A DNA stretch of 64,000 nucleotides from Ichthyophthirius multifiliis (taxonomy: Eukaryota; Ciliophora; Oligohymenophorea; Hymenostomatida), in assembly GCF_000220395.1 (NCBI RefSeq), contig NW_004086088.1, positions 31,976 to 95,975 on the forward strand. Direction: 5' to 3'. Below the pieces are notes generated by a model. That model was given only the letters and a program-made list of their open reading frames with translations, did not search any database and was not told the origin of the DNA. A program made the position numbers and the translations under genes. How positions within the stretch are numbered: the stretch's first letter is position 1; each line of letters starts with the position of its first letter. This document shows, piece after piece, positions 48,968 to 63,200 of this stretch.

Positions 48968-49933
48968 ATGTAAAAATAAGAAATTATATTAAAATATTAA
49001 GACGAAGACATAATAACTTAAAAAAGGATATAAAATTTTTTGATAAAAAATAACATAAATTTCGTTAAAATAAATTAAGATTAATATGAGGCTATAATAA
49101 AAATGTATAATTAAAAAGAATTTAACTAAATATTAAAATAAAAAAGACAATATTTTATAAATGAGCAAAATAAACTATTTAAAAGAATAAACAAATAAAC
49201 AGACTAACCAATAATATAAAATAATTAAAATAATTTAGAATTAGTAAAAATAAACAAATCATTATAGAAAATTAAAAAGTAAATTTAAGATAATAATTAA
49301 AAAAATTAAACATAAAACTTAAAAAAATAAATAAATAAATCTTATTTAAAAACTGAAAGAAATACGTCAATTACAAGTTTAAAAAGCAATTAAAAAAATA
49401 AAAAAAGCCAGACTATATTAAAAATTAATTAAAAAAATATATAAAATATTTTAAATATTTCCAGTTCTCCAAATAAAACTTCCAAAAATAATAACAGTTT
49501 TGCCTGTAAAAACTAAAAACTAAATAAAAGTTAATTAGTTTAGTAGATTTAAAGCAATTCTATTTAAAAAGTAAAGTAAAAAAATAAAAAAGATATTGAT
49601 ATTTAAAGAAACATTAAAGAATCTTATTAAAATAAAAACTAAAAAATGTATTTAAAAAATAATGAAAGCTAATAACAATAAATTTTTACTTAAAATAATT
49701 TTAAAAATTAATAATAATATAATATTTAAGAAAACTTATATACTAATAAAATTTAAGAAGATTTTATTTAATAATAAAAGAAATTAAATATCTAATTAAT
49801 TGATAATAATTAATTAAATAACTTACAATCTTAATAAAAATTTAATAACAATTAATTATATTTATTAAGTTCAAATTAACTAATTTATTTTTATTAAAAA
49901 CTTGTTAATAAAGCGAAGTATATTCATATTTGA
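48968..49933 (+). CDS. Q/N/K-rich protein, unrecognised
   Basis: A single uninterrupted frame of 322 codons (321 aa plus TGA) with many TAA Gln codons. It begins MQKQEIILKYQDED, and its N-terminal 100 residues look globular or helical (YEAIIKMYNQKEFNQILKQ, QYFINEQNKLFKRI). The rest is Gln/Asn/Lys/Ser-rich with a short Ser-Pro stretch (ISSSPNKTSK). The length is improbable by chance even with one stop codon, and codon use matches neighbours, so it is likely a real gene. No domain is recognised, and it may be lineage-specific. Confidence 0.7.
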
Positions 49934-51017
49934 AAAATCAAATAATTAACTATTACTTGTTTATATTTTATAAAAACTCAATCAAAGTACAATAAAAAAG
50001 GTCATCAACTGTTTTTTCTAGACTTAACTTTTTTTTTTGATTTAATTTTTATAATAAATTACTGAAAAAAATGTTATCAAATATTATATTATTATCTATT
50101 TAAGATGCTTTTTTATTTTTAAAATATACTTATTTTATTTTATTTAAAAAAAAAACAAAAAAAACAAACAAACAAATTTTAAAGTCTTTTGACTTTTTTT
50201 TTTTTACATTTATATATATTATGTATGTATATTATTTAGTTTTAACTAAGTAAAAATAAATTTGATTAGAGAAATTATAAAATATAGAGATTTAATATAA
50301 AAATTACATACTTATATAATTTTAATATTTATAAAAAGATATTAACTACATAAATCTTAAAGTTTTATATATTTATTTTTATCATTTTTTTTTTATAATA
50401 AACTTTTTTAAAAAAAAAAAACCAAAAATTCAATTATTTGTCGACTTTGTTTTTTTTTTTTTAAATAATAAATTAAAGAAAAAAAAATATACTAAATAGT
50501 ATTTTTATATTATAAGATTAACTTTAAGATTTTAAACTATTATTAACTTAATATTTAATTTTTTATTATAATAATTAAAGATACTCTTTATATTAAATTT
50601 ATTTTTATTTCTTAAAGGAAATTTAAATGTATATCTTAGGATTTAAACTATATTCTAAATAACTTATTTTTACTGACTCTATAACATATTAAGGGACATT
50701 TTGTTATTTTATAGCTTTTCCTTTTCAATATGGGTAATTTCTTTCGTATTTGTTCCTCGTAGAGTAATACATTTTATTTATTATTATTTTTGTTATAAAC
50801 AATTTTTTTGTTATTTTAAACAGGAATAAAAAAAATAATTAAGATATCTATTTGTTATAATTAATTATATTATTGAATTTATTAAAATAAATATATGTTT
50901 TTATTTTCATTATATTATAAAAATCATGTATAAAAATATTTATAAATAAATAAATCTTTATACGTATTAAAAAAATTATTTTAGTAGTAAATACTTAAAA
51001 ATAAAAATCTTTATAAA
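49934..51017. other. Intergenic with a small hairpin and a GC-richer patch
   Basis: 1.08 kb. AAAGTC-TTTT-GACTTT at 50181-50196 forms a short hairpin followed by a T run. A patch at 50680-50770 (containing CAATATGGGTAATTTC and TTCCTCGTAGAG) is less AT-rich than its surroundings but fits neither a coding frame nor a small RNA family I can name. Confidence 0.5.
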
Positions 51018-53291
51018 ATGAATCATTAACTTAATCAAAATGAGATAATTTTAAAACTATCAGAAGTATAAAAAAATAAACTAAATACTATCTATAATTA
51101 TAAAATAAAAATTATCCAATATATTTATTTCCTACTAAATATATTATTTATATTAAAAAAGGAATTATAAAAAGAACAAAATAAGAACTAGCAATTATTG
51201 ATAATAATTCAATAGTTAAAATAGCAAATATAAAATTAACAATTATTAATTAATGAACAAAATACAAAATTAACTGAAAATAAATAAAAGGAGAAATAAT
51301 AATGTAATACAGAGATATAAATATAACATAAATACTAAAATACATAAGAAAATCATGAAAATAGTTCATATTATTATACAGAAATAGACAATAAATCTTA
51401 TGAAAAAATAAATCCTTTTTAATTATTTAGATGTCCAAAAAAATTAAGTTTTAAATAATATTTTTATATTTTTCTTTTTTTTTTTAAAAAAAAAAAAAAA
51501 AGTAAAAGGAATAGTTAATTTAAATAGATCAATTGAAAATTAAGATGAAATAAAAATAAATAATTAAGAAGAATAACTTAATTTAAATATTCCTTTTTCG
51601 AATTTTTTAATAATAGGATGTGATAAGTAAAATATTATTGAATAATTAGATAATCAAAACATTGATTTTGGAATAATACAACCAAAAATATTATTCTAAT
51701 TAGATAATTAATAATAAAACATAGAATAATTTGCTTTTCCTTTTGGAATTGAACTTAAAAAATTCAAAATAAATTAAAAGAATATATCAAGTATAAAAGA
51801 TATTATTTTTACTCCTCCAAAAATTGACTTAGCAGATAAGTTTTTTTTTTTTACTACAAAAAGTAATATCGAAGACGTTAAACATCCTATTTTGAATGCA
51901 GCAAATCCAGATAACTTATTATATTATACATGTTTAAGGGTTAAAGATTATAATGAAACAGTAATTTAAATATGTATATTTTATTATTTATTAAATTAAG
52001 ATAAAATATTATATTTATATATATAATTTTTTTTTTTAAAAAAAAAAGACTTAAAATGAAGAATATTTTAATAAAATTAATTGGATGAATAGGACTTTTT
52101 GGAGAAACGCAAAAGTTTATTGTTTTGTAAGTTATTATCCAATTTTTTTCTTTATTTTCTTAATTATTATCTTCTATTGTTACTTAAATTAAACTTTCGA
52201 GATTAGAAAAGCTCTCTGATATAGAAAAAAATGATAAGCTTTTATATGAAATCGATAGTGATTATGCCCTTAAAATTATTGATAGAGAAATGCTTTTAAA
52301 ATGGTAAAAACAATATATATTTGATTTTGAGAAAATACTAGAATTTAATGATCATTATGCAAAATTTTCATATTAAATTACTGACGAATTAAAAATTATT
52401 AATAAAAGTTTCAGTTTTTCCGTACCTTCTACTATAACAGCTTTAAATTTAGACACTTTTTTATATATTTTATTTGCTATTTTAAACGAATAATATATTA
52501 TTTTTGTAAGCTAAAATATTTCTTTATTAACAAAAGCTATGTATGTAAAAAAAATTAAAATAAAATAATTCAATATATAATTTTATATAATAGAGCTTGC
52601 TTTTAAGCACTTATTTACCCTTTTAAATGGCCTCATCCTATAATTTATACTCTCCCAGAAAATCTACTTGTTTTACTATAATCTCCTATTCCTATGATTA
52701 TTGGGTTAAATAGATATAGTAAATATTTAATTGATTAATAAATAACTGAATTTTATCCTTAATATATTTATGTTTTGCTTGATGAAGGATGTATTCTAAC
52801 TGAAAATACTAAGTTTTATAATAATTATTTAAAATATAAACCATCTTTAAATATTAAAAATAATATTAATTAATTTTATAAATCTAATAATCCTGATTGT
52901 GGAAAAGAAAGCATTTACAAACTTAATTCATTTAATAAAATTTAATGTAGAAAAAGTTAACCTAAACATTTCTTTAATGAACATGAAGAGCATTTATATG
53001 AAAGCTTCATTTAAGTTGTTAGAGGCTAAATTCAAATTAATATTATTGATTTATTACCTAAAGTAGCACCTTATGAAGGACAAGTATTATTTTTTTAAAT
53101 ATATATGTATATATACCTTTTAGAATATTGATTATAAATAACTAAGTAAAATAGTAAGTCACAGTTGTAAAAAGGAAGATAAACATTTTTTAAAATAATT
53201 TTGTTAGTCTTAAATTTTCTCTTATTATTGCGAGGAATTTTATTGTGATAATTAAGAAAAGAAAAATTAAATAAAAAAAATAATTTAGTGA
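51018..53291 (+). CDS. DENN-domain protein (Rab GEF type)
   Basis: Five exons (51018-51447, 51503-51960, 52049-52540, 52594-53083, 53124-53291) give 678 aa. The upstream DENN part has IEQFAFPFGIEL, LYYTCLRV and KVYCFVSYYPIFSLFSQLL. The core DENN part has LYILFAILNEQYIIFVSQNIS-LLTKA, LIYPFKWPHPIIYTLP and SPIPMIIGL. These are the ordered uDENN and cDENN hallmarks. DENN proteins act as exchange factors for Rab GTPases in membrane traffic. About 120 Q/N-rich residues precede the domain. One T too many in the T7 run at 52143-52149 breaks SYYPIF|SLF; removing it restores both the motif and a length divisible by three. Intron 1 ends in a run of 16 A before AG. The Rab partner cannot be inferred. Confidence 0.88.
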
Positions 53292-54035
53292 AAACATTAT
53301 AAATTTATATTTTATTATATATATAGTTAATAAATATTCACATATACAAAAAAAAAATATGTTTACATCTATTAATTTATGGACATAACTTTTTTATATA
53401 TATTATGGGGAAATATTCTTATATATATATTATATTTTTATAACAAAAAATCATTATATTTAAAACAAAAAATTATAATAAATTTTTTTTTATATCTTAA
53501 AATATTATCACGTGATCATTTTTTTTATTATATAAAACATCGCCAAAATCAATTTACTTTATTTTCAGCTAAAAAATAATAACATTATTCAAACTTACTT
53601 AAATACAATTAATGTGAAATACATTCTGTACAATATAGTCTATTTTAGCAATATATATATATCTAAAATACAAATTCTTATATTAATAGTTTAGATATAA
53701 TTGAAATACAAATTTAATCATTTATATCAAATGTAGCTATTTTTTAAAAAAATTTAGATTAAAAAACATTAAAAAGTCTTGTAAATTATTTAATTATTAT
53801 TTTTAATAATTTATTTTCGTTAAATAACCTTCGTGTTTATTTTTCTAAACTTTTAAACCAAATACTCTTCCAAGAAATATTCTAGCCCTATATTGAAGTA
53901 ATATTATGACTTTTTTTGGGATTGTAATATGAAAATATGATGTGTTAAATTTAATATTATTATTAAATATATATAAATAAAAGAAAAATATTTTTTTATA
54001 AAATTGTATTAAATTTTTATTAATATATATTTTTT
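53292..54035. other. Intergenic between convergent genes
   Basis: 744 bp of AT-rich 3' flanking sequence for the DENN gene (+) and the channel gene (-). No supported feature. Confidence 0.55.
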
Positions 54036-56476
54036 TCAATTATATTATTTTTATTGAATTAATTTTTAGATTTTAATTATTTCTTTTTACTTTTTTATTA
54101 TTTCGTCTTATTGAATTTTTAATTAGTTACTTTGTGTTTCTATATTTTATATTATATTTAGCTTCTATTCTTCTAGATCTTCTTCATCCAAAATTAGTTT
54201 AGTTCTTTTTTTAGGAATCCAAGAAACATCAAGCTTTTATATTTTTAACCATATATAAGATTCATCTCCATTATATTCGGTAACTTCTTTAAATTTTAAA
54301 TAAGCTTAATAAAATACATAATTCCACATTTTATGATATATCTTATTTTTTGTTAAATATATTTATATATATATATAATAAAAAAAAATAAAAAAGTTTC
54401 TTTTTAGTGTATACTTTAGTATGTTTAGTAAATCCTCCCAAATCACTTCCTCTATCAAGTGTTTATCTATCTAAACCACATATAAAGCAATATTTTTTTT
54501 AATCAATATCTCTTCTTTCGATTTTCTTTTTGAGTTCTCTAAATTTATCAATAACAAGTCCTCCCATCATATTAATAAGAATAAGAACTAGAAGAATGTT
54601 TAGAATATTATCATAAGCGAATCTTGTAAAATATTCTAACTTTAAACTATGATCTACACCAACATAATCATCTGCATTTTCTATAATTTTTAATGTTTTT
54701 TAGTCTTAAAGAAATGTCCCTATTTTATATATAATTTATTATTAAATAAGATTTAATTTTTTTAAAATAAAAACCTACTGCCCCTGTATTTTTAAAAGTA
54801 TAATCAAAAGTAATAAAATAACATCTATAAAAACTTGAACAGTTATTATCAGGATATTAATCGTAAAAAAATATATAAGAAATCATTGTAAAATAATACT
54901 CGAGAATAAAAAAAAACAAAAAAGAATAGGCCATTTCAACTCTAGGTTCATATATTGATTTAATAACATTTATAAGAATTTCAGAACGCAAAAACTCACA
55001 TAAAAGTCCACTATAAAGAAAAGGATGTAAAACTAAACCACCCAAAACAAAACATAATCTAAAGAATTAAAAAATTATGTCAAAATTTTAAAGTAACAAA
55101 TAAAAAGAGTAGAAAACGTTGTATAAGAATATAAATGCAAATTTAATTATTTCAATTTTTTTTATATTTTTTTTCTTGATTTATGCACATTATATTAAAA
55201 AGAAACTCCTCCAAATACCTTATAATATTAAAGGAGCCTTTTTTATGAAATAATATACAACTAAAACACTTATAAAACCTAAATTAACTACTCCAATAGT
55301 AATAATTATACTCTCAGTATTTTAATACTCTTTTAAATACATAAATCTCGGATCATAAACTCTTGAGAATTGCAATTATTCTTAATAAATGGAAGAAGAA
55401 GGCTTTAAATCTATTGGATTAGGTACAAAATATTTCTAAGAATAAGAGGCTACAATAAGAATGTTAATTGCAATATTAAATAAGAAAGCTATACTTTCTA
55501 AAAGTTTATGATTTCCAATAATAAATCCAATTATTTTATAATTATTCATTAATCTTCTTATACGTTCCTCATGTGCCATTGTCTTCACTAAAATTTCAGA
55601 TTAATCAAATAAATATGTAATTTTGGCTTTTGATGATGTGCGATCAACTTCGTTATTAAAATCATCTTTCTGTTCATTTGCTAAAGCAAAGCATAAAGGA
55701 ATTTTGGGAAAATAAATGGTTTATAATTCATTATCTCGTATTATTTCTATTTAAATCGTCTTTTCTTTAAAAAAATATAAAGCGCTTTATAAAAGTTCTT
55801 TTTTCTCTTGTTTTTTTCTTTATTTTTGGAGTTCTTTATTTCCTTTATTGTCAACTAATTTATTTACATTATTTTTAAATTCCTTTTTATTTTATTTTTA
55901 TATTATTTAAATTTATTTTATTTACTGATAATAAGCCTTTACTAAATTTTGTAAATTTTCCGAAAAAATTAATTCCTTTTTAATCTTTAAAATTAAACTC
56001 TTATTCTTATTTAAATTCATTTAAAATTTAATTTAAATTAATTTCTTCTTCATTTTCCTTATTTTCTTCATCTTCTTTTTCATTTTAAAAACCTTCCAAA
56101 TTTTATAATCTTTGACAATTTACATAAAGTTAAATCAAAATATATAAAAAAAAACCATTTTCAATAATAAATTCAAATTTTTCTTCATTTTAATCATTAA
56201 AATCGATTTCTTATTCAATTTTATTAAAAAGATTATCGTTATAATCTCCTTAACCATATTTTTTATATAAAAAATATACTCTAATAAAATTATTAACTAA
56301 AACTTATATGGGAATTACCCTCATAATTCTTTCAATATACTAATTTTTATCCATATTGCATTCTAAAATACTCATTATACATATTAAACATTTGAATTTT
56401 ATTTTGGCAAGTAATCCTGGATGAATTTCAATTTTTTTTTAAATTATATTATTATTATAATAATGATAATTATTAA

Positions 56477-56525
<49 letters not shown>

Positions 56526-57245
56526 TATTTCAATATTTTATTATTTTTAATTTTATTTTTTTTATAAAATTTCTTAGTTTTCTATTTTTTCTTCATTTTA
56601 TGTTATTATATTATTTTCAAACGTATAGTTTTCTGTGTTTATTCTTTTTTATTCTATAAAAATAGTGTTTTTCTTTCTTTATGTAATATTTTCTTCTTCT
56701 TCTTCTTCATTTATTGTTTTTTATTTTGTATTCATTTCTGTATTGTTTTCTTTTTATATTATATATATTTTTTCATCTTCATTCAATACTTATACTATAT
56801 ATTCCAAAAACTTGGCATTTAAAACTGTTTCTTAATTTCCTTTACAAGGCCCTTATACAAATTCTGTTATAGTATCAAAACATTGTTCGATTTATGAATA
56901 TGTCTATGTACTTATTTGATAAGACATTAATAGGTTCATTGTATTTTCTACTAAATCATAGGATGTTTTAGAATTTCTTTATTTTCTTATATATTCCTGT
57001 AAATCTATAAAATGTCCTTCACAAAAAAGTTTCATTAAACATAAAGTTTTTATTATTATTTAATCTGATTTAGAACCTGTTAAAATATTATGTCGTTTTA
57101 TTATCGAATTAAGAATACAATTTATTTTAAAAAATAGCTTTTCACTGTTTGATTAGGCACATAAATATTCATATATTGTTTTTTAAACTGTTTTATTACC
57201 TCCTTTAAGGATTAAATTTATGAATTTTAACAATAAATTTCTAAA

Positions 57246-57287
<42 letters not shown>

Positions 57288-60200
57288 TATATTTATATTA
57301 TTTTATTTTTTTTACAAATAATTAGAATCATATTCTCCTTCTTCCCAAAAAAGTGTTAATGAAATTTTTGTAGCATTTAATTTATTTAATTAAATTTATC
57401 TTTATATTAATATTGTTTTTTTATTTCTTCTACTTCTAAATTTTATAGATCCTTTCTCTCTTCAATATTAGATAATATTTCTATTTTATCAGAGAACTTT
57501 ATAATATCGCAAAATAACTTTATTACAAATAATATCGTACTTTTTTGCACATTTTTTTGTTTCCAATATTCTAAAAAGTTTAGAATTTTTCCTAAAATAT
57601 CATTAGATTCTAAAATAATGTCTTTTTGGTTTTAATTTTTAGTTTTTCCAAACATATTTTTGATATTAAGAATACTTAAAGGTAAAATATATCTATCTTA
57701 TTTCAATAATTTTTTAATATTATTGTTTTTTTTCCTAAGTCTTTAACATATTACCAACATTCCATTTACAAGTTATAATTTTATTAATCATATTATTTAT
57801 TGTCTAGTTTTTAAACAGAATTTTTATTTTTTAATCATGTTATTAGGATTAAGTAATATGGCTATTTTTTGTTTTATAGATTTAATTTTAGTTGAAAAAT
57901 CTTTTCTAACATTCTATAATGTAATATCATCTCCAACCTCAGTATAGGATAATTAAGAAAAATATTAATTTTTTATTGGAGAAATTAAAGTTTATTCAGC
58001 TTTTTGATTTCCTAGACTTAATCCAAAAATACTATTAAAAATTTATATTTACTTTTCAATTTCAATTTCTACTTAGAAATCCTTTAGTGTGTATATTTAC
58101 TTAAATAGATCATTCATTAAGTTTGCAAATTAATAAATTTTCTCTTGGTATATTAAGTCTTTACTTTTTTATGAATATTATAAGTCTTTTAAATGTTATT
58201 ATGTATAGTAATTAAATAAAGGCAAAAACTTATCTAAAATATAATATTTTCCTTAATATGATTAATAGTTCATTAATTACAATTATTCGTTTGTAATTAT
58301 ATCTATAAATATATTAGTATATTAATAAAATTAATCTTAAAAAGGTTTTGAAGATACAAAGCATAGCAGTAAATCACATATCGCGCCTTTTAAAATAAAG
58401 TTTTGTATACTTTTTTTTTTATTTTTAAATATAATAATTATATATAAATATATACATATATATATAAAATTAATATACGAATTTTAAGTATTTTAATATA
58501 AATATTTTAATAAATTATTTGCAGTGACTTAATAACTAATATTATTTATTAAATATATATCTAATTAATCTCTTAAAGCTCTTTATATTATTATCGTAAA
58601 TTTTTCTTTGTATTCTTATTAATCAATATCTATTATATAAAATTTCTAATGAAGTTTTTACTTTTTTTCTTTTGGTTTAAAAGGCTATTTTATTTTTATA
58701 TCAAATAATATATTTTTTTATAATTTTTTATACATTTATTCTACTTGCTTTATTATTATCAAATAAAGCCTAAAGTATGGATTTTTAAATTCTAGTACAA
58801 TCATCTTAATAATCTTACTAATTTTATATAATATTAATGATTATATCATAAATATCTAAAAATTGAGTGTATTATCCGTGAATAGATATTAATTCGACAA
58901 AATATAATAAATCATTTTTATCTATATTTTATAAAACGTTAAAATTATCTTTCAATATTTCTTACATAAATTCGACTTATCCAATATTTATTTTTTTATA
59001 ATTTTATAATTGCCTGAAGTATTAATTAAAAAATAATCTTATTAATTTAAAAAAGTAAACAAAACAAAAAATTAACTTTTATTATTATTGATTTTTACGT
59101 TTAATTTTCTGTATTATATTTACACATTTGGCTTAAAATTGTAAATGAAATCATTAAAACTTTAAGAATGTTTTCATTATATATTTGTTTATTTTCAAGA
59201 ACATCTAAACCTTTTTCAATAAGTTAATAAATGCATTGATTACCTCCTATACAAGAGAATATATTTTAAACCATTTTTGTTTTATTACTTTTAATTAATT
59301 TTTTTTTAAAAAAAATAATTATATGCCTATAGAGATATAATTACATATCTAAATTATCTTTTTTAAAAATACTTTCTATATTAAATAATTTAACAATTGT
59401 TTCTTGTATTTATTCATATTCTTTAGGAAAATTTGTATAATCATCAATATTAAGCCATACATTACTATTTGAAGTGAGATTTTTAAGCATTTTTATTTAA
59501 GATTTTAAATTAATATAGATAATTTTATCTTTTTCTTAGAATAATAATTCCAATTAATTTATATATTTTATAAATTCTTCTTTTTGATTTAAACATTTGT
59601 TAATCAAATTGAGTAAGCTTTTTTTTAATTCATCATATTGTGTATTATAAAAGGAAAATAAAAGAATTTCTAAAAATGGTCTATTTAAAATTTCATCAAA
59701 TTATCTAAGATAGTATTTAGATTCTGTGAAATTTTTAATTTTTTCTTATTTTACTTATTATCCTATTTAAGTTAATCCAGAAGGTAAAACGAAAATAATT
59801 TCTTCTTCAATTTTATGAAATTCATCTTTTTTGAAATTAATAAGTTTCTTTTAAAATATATTTTTTTTATTTTTTTATTTTTCTAAAAAAAATAAAATAA
59901 AATAAATATTTTTATTTATTTTTACATTTCTAAATAAACAAATTAAATTTTCTATAAAAAAATCTTATCTCAAATCTAATAAATAAATAAAAAAATCACA
60001 AATTTTTATTTTTATTTAATTTTCTTATTCAAAATACTCATTTTCTTCTTTAAATGAATAAGTTTTATTAACATATCTTTATAATACTTTATTTAGATTT
60101 TATATTTTATATAAAATACTATCTTATATCACTAAACTTTAATATCCACCACGTTCTATATTTTCATTTTCATTATTATTTACTTAATCAAGAGAGCTTT

Positions 60201-63200
60201 CTTTTTATAATAAAAAATCAGAAGAAGCTCTTTATTTAAAAAAAATTTTCTTATGTTTATTATTTGTTTGATTTTATTTATTAAACTCCTCATATTTTCT
60301 TTTTAAGTTGAGCTTTTTTACTTCAGAAAAATAAATATAATCAAATTCTAGTATAATGGCAAGAACTTTTATTAATCTTTCTATATTTTTGAAGTATTAT
60401 TCTTGATTTTATTCATTAACAGAAAACTAATTAAATTAAAGCATTTTTAATAAAGTATTTATTGCTTCATACATAAAATTATCATATATAATATTTTATT
60501 AAGAACAATATAAGTTTTCTATTTTACTTTCTAAATATTCAATTAATATTTTTTTTAAAATCTCTAATTACTGACTTTCTTATTCTTATTTTTTTCTTTC
60601 ATTATTGTTTAATTTAATCAAAACATTACATTTCTTTATTATTTTACTTATTGTACTTGTTAATAAATTTCTCATTTAACTTTATAAAATAGCTTATTAT
60701 TTTTTTAAATCAATTTTTAAAGTACGAACTAAATTAGGAACAGCAAGTTTTTAGTTTGGATATTTATTTATATGAAGCGATGATATCATACGTAAAAATA
60801 TGGCACATAAATAATTATCTATATTTACATTTTTTATTATAAATTCAACACATGTATTTAACTTAAATATTTACTAAAATTAATTATATGCATTTTAATT
60901 CCGGTCTTTACATAGACTTGAATATAAGTCTAATTAGTTTTTGAAATATTTATATTATTTTTCTTTTAATAAAGTTGATAATAACTTTTTTATTTGTTTT
61001 TTTTATTTTTTAATAATTATATTTTTTTACTTAGTTTTCTTCCATAAATTTTTATAAGGGTATTTCTTTTACTTTGTTTTTTTCATCTTTTAATCTTAGT
61101 ATAAATTCGTTTTTTTCTTTATCTAAACATATCTAATAAAAATAATCTAGAAAATTTCCTATTGTATTAAATATCTTTTTTTTATTTATTTTATTAAGTA
61201 ATAATATATATATATATATAGTGAAAAAATAAATTAATACTTAATTAAAAATGTATTATTAATTGTTATATATTGCTTTATTATTAAGGACACAGCAGTT
61301 TCTTAAAAAATAAAGAACTCCGTTCATTTAATATCTTGGAAACTATCCTATTTTTTGAATAATTTATTGTAATATATTTTATGAATCTATCGTATTTAAT
61401 AATCTTTAATTATTTAACATATTTTATAATATGTTAAAATTCTTACAGAAAATATCATTAATAGTTTAACAAACGAAATCTCCATATCCAATATGAGGTA
61501 ATAAAATATGAATAAATTTGAAAATATACAATTAGTTTTATTCATTTAATTTACAAATTTATTTCAAAACAATATATAATTTATAAGATAATCCATATTT
61601 TTTGCAAAATAATTCTTTTAAAAACTTCTCATGATATAAAGCTTTTTTTTAAAAAAATATTATAATAATAATAATTTAAAATAATAATAATAATAATAAT
61701 TTAAAATAATAATAATAATATTAATAATAATAATAATAATAATAATATTTATATATTGTATTCTAAAACTTTGATTTTAATTATTATTATATTCATATTC
61801 TATTGGCCATTATTCTTTAGTATAAATATCTAATATATCATGTAAATTATTATTGTTATGTTTTTCAAATTCTTCTTTTGATGGAAATATAAAACTTAAT
61901 AAAAGTAAAAGTATTCCTAAAACATACTATTCTCTAATTAGCTTTAAATTTTTAAATTTAAAAAAAAATCATAAATTTAAAAATTAAATATATTTAAAAA
62001 ACAAATTTATATATAAAACATTCTATCTTATTTAACTTGGAAGTCCATATTCTTAAGAAGAGTCAATTAAAGAAATAAGACTATTATTCACATATTATTC
62101 AAACTATTTAATAATAAAATTAATATTAGATAGTGTACTTCTAATAGAATTTCTTTCTTTCCAAAGTTGTTCAATTGTTTTACCCTTGATTATATTTAAA
62201 TTTTTAGTAGCTTTTAAAAATACTGGTAAAGAATACATAAGAAATTTACTATCCCAAGTATCTTCAAAATCAGCTCTTAAAATATTAAAAGTATTGTCTT
62301 TGTTAGCTTAATGTTTTAGTTATTTAAAAAAATAAAAAAATAAAAATATACGTTAATTATCTAAAGTTGGTTATTTATTATAAATTTTATTTTCTTGATT
62401 TGTATAATAATTATCAATCATATTAATATCTTTCCAACTTATCCACATTCCCGAATGTATATTTTGTATTCTATAAAAATTATAAATACTAACGAATTTC
62501 TAATTATTTGCATTATTTTATTAATTTATTATCACAAATTAAAAAAGCGAACCCTTATCATTTTGAGAAGAAAGATCTAATATAAACTAATCCTTTTATA
62601 TTTAAATAAATAATTAAATTATATTAATTTGAAAAATGCAAATATTTTTATAACATACTTTTTCTTATTTTACTGTCAAATATTTCCCTATACTAAAATT
62701 TTTTAATTTAAATTTAGAGTCCAGATATAATATACCACCTTAACTTACATTTTCAGCTTCTATTTTCCATAGACCATTCATGGCTTTATCCTAGACAAAC
62801 AGAAGGCAATGATTTTAAAATAATTAATTTTTAATTTTATTTATTAAATTATCATTATATTCGATTTCGTATTTTAAAGTTGGATTTAATTCCAAATCTT
62901 ATTTCCCCATTTCTAAATAAACTTAATTATTTTAACTATTATTTTCAGTTAATTATTTATATTAATCGAATTTTGCTGATACTTAAAATATATTGTTATC
63001 TTAAGATTACATATCATTTTATAAATTTAAATTTGACTTTTAATGTAATAGAGTATTAGATTTAATAATTAAATTAGTCTCACTTGCTATATTAACTAAC
63101 TCTTATGAACGTAATTTGTGATTAGCAGGTTCTCCGTATTTGTTTAAACTTTAAATATCATTTGTTTCTTCGTCCTCATCTTAATTTAAGAGTATTTTAT

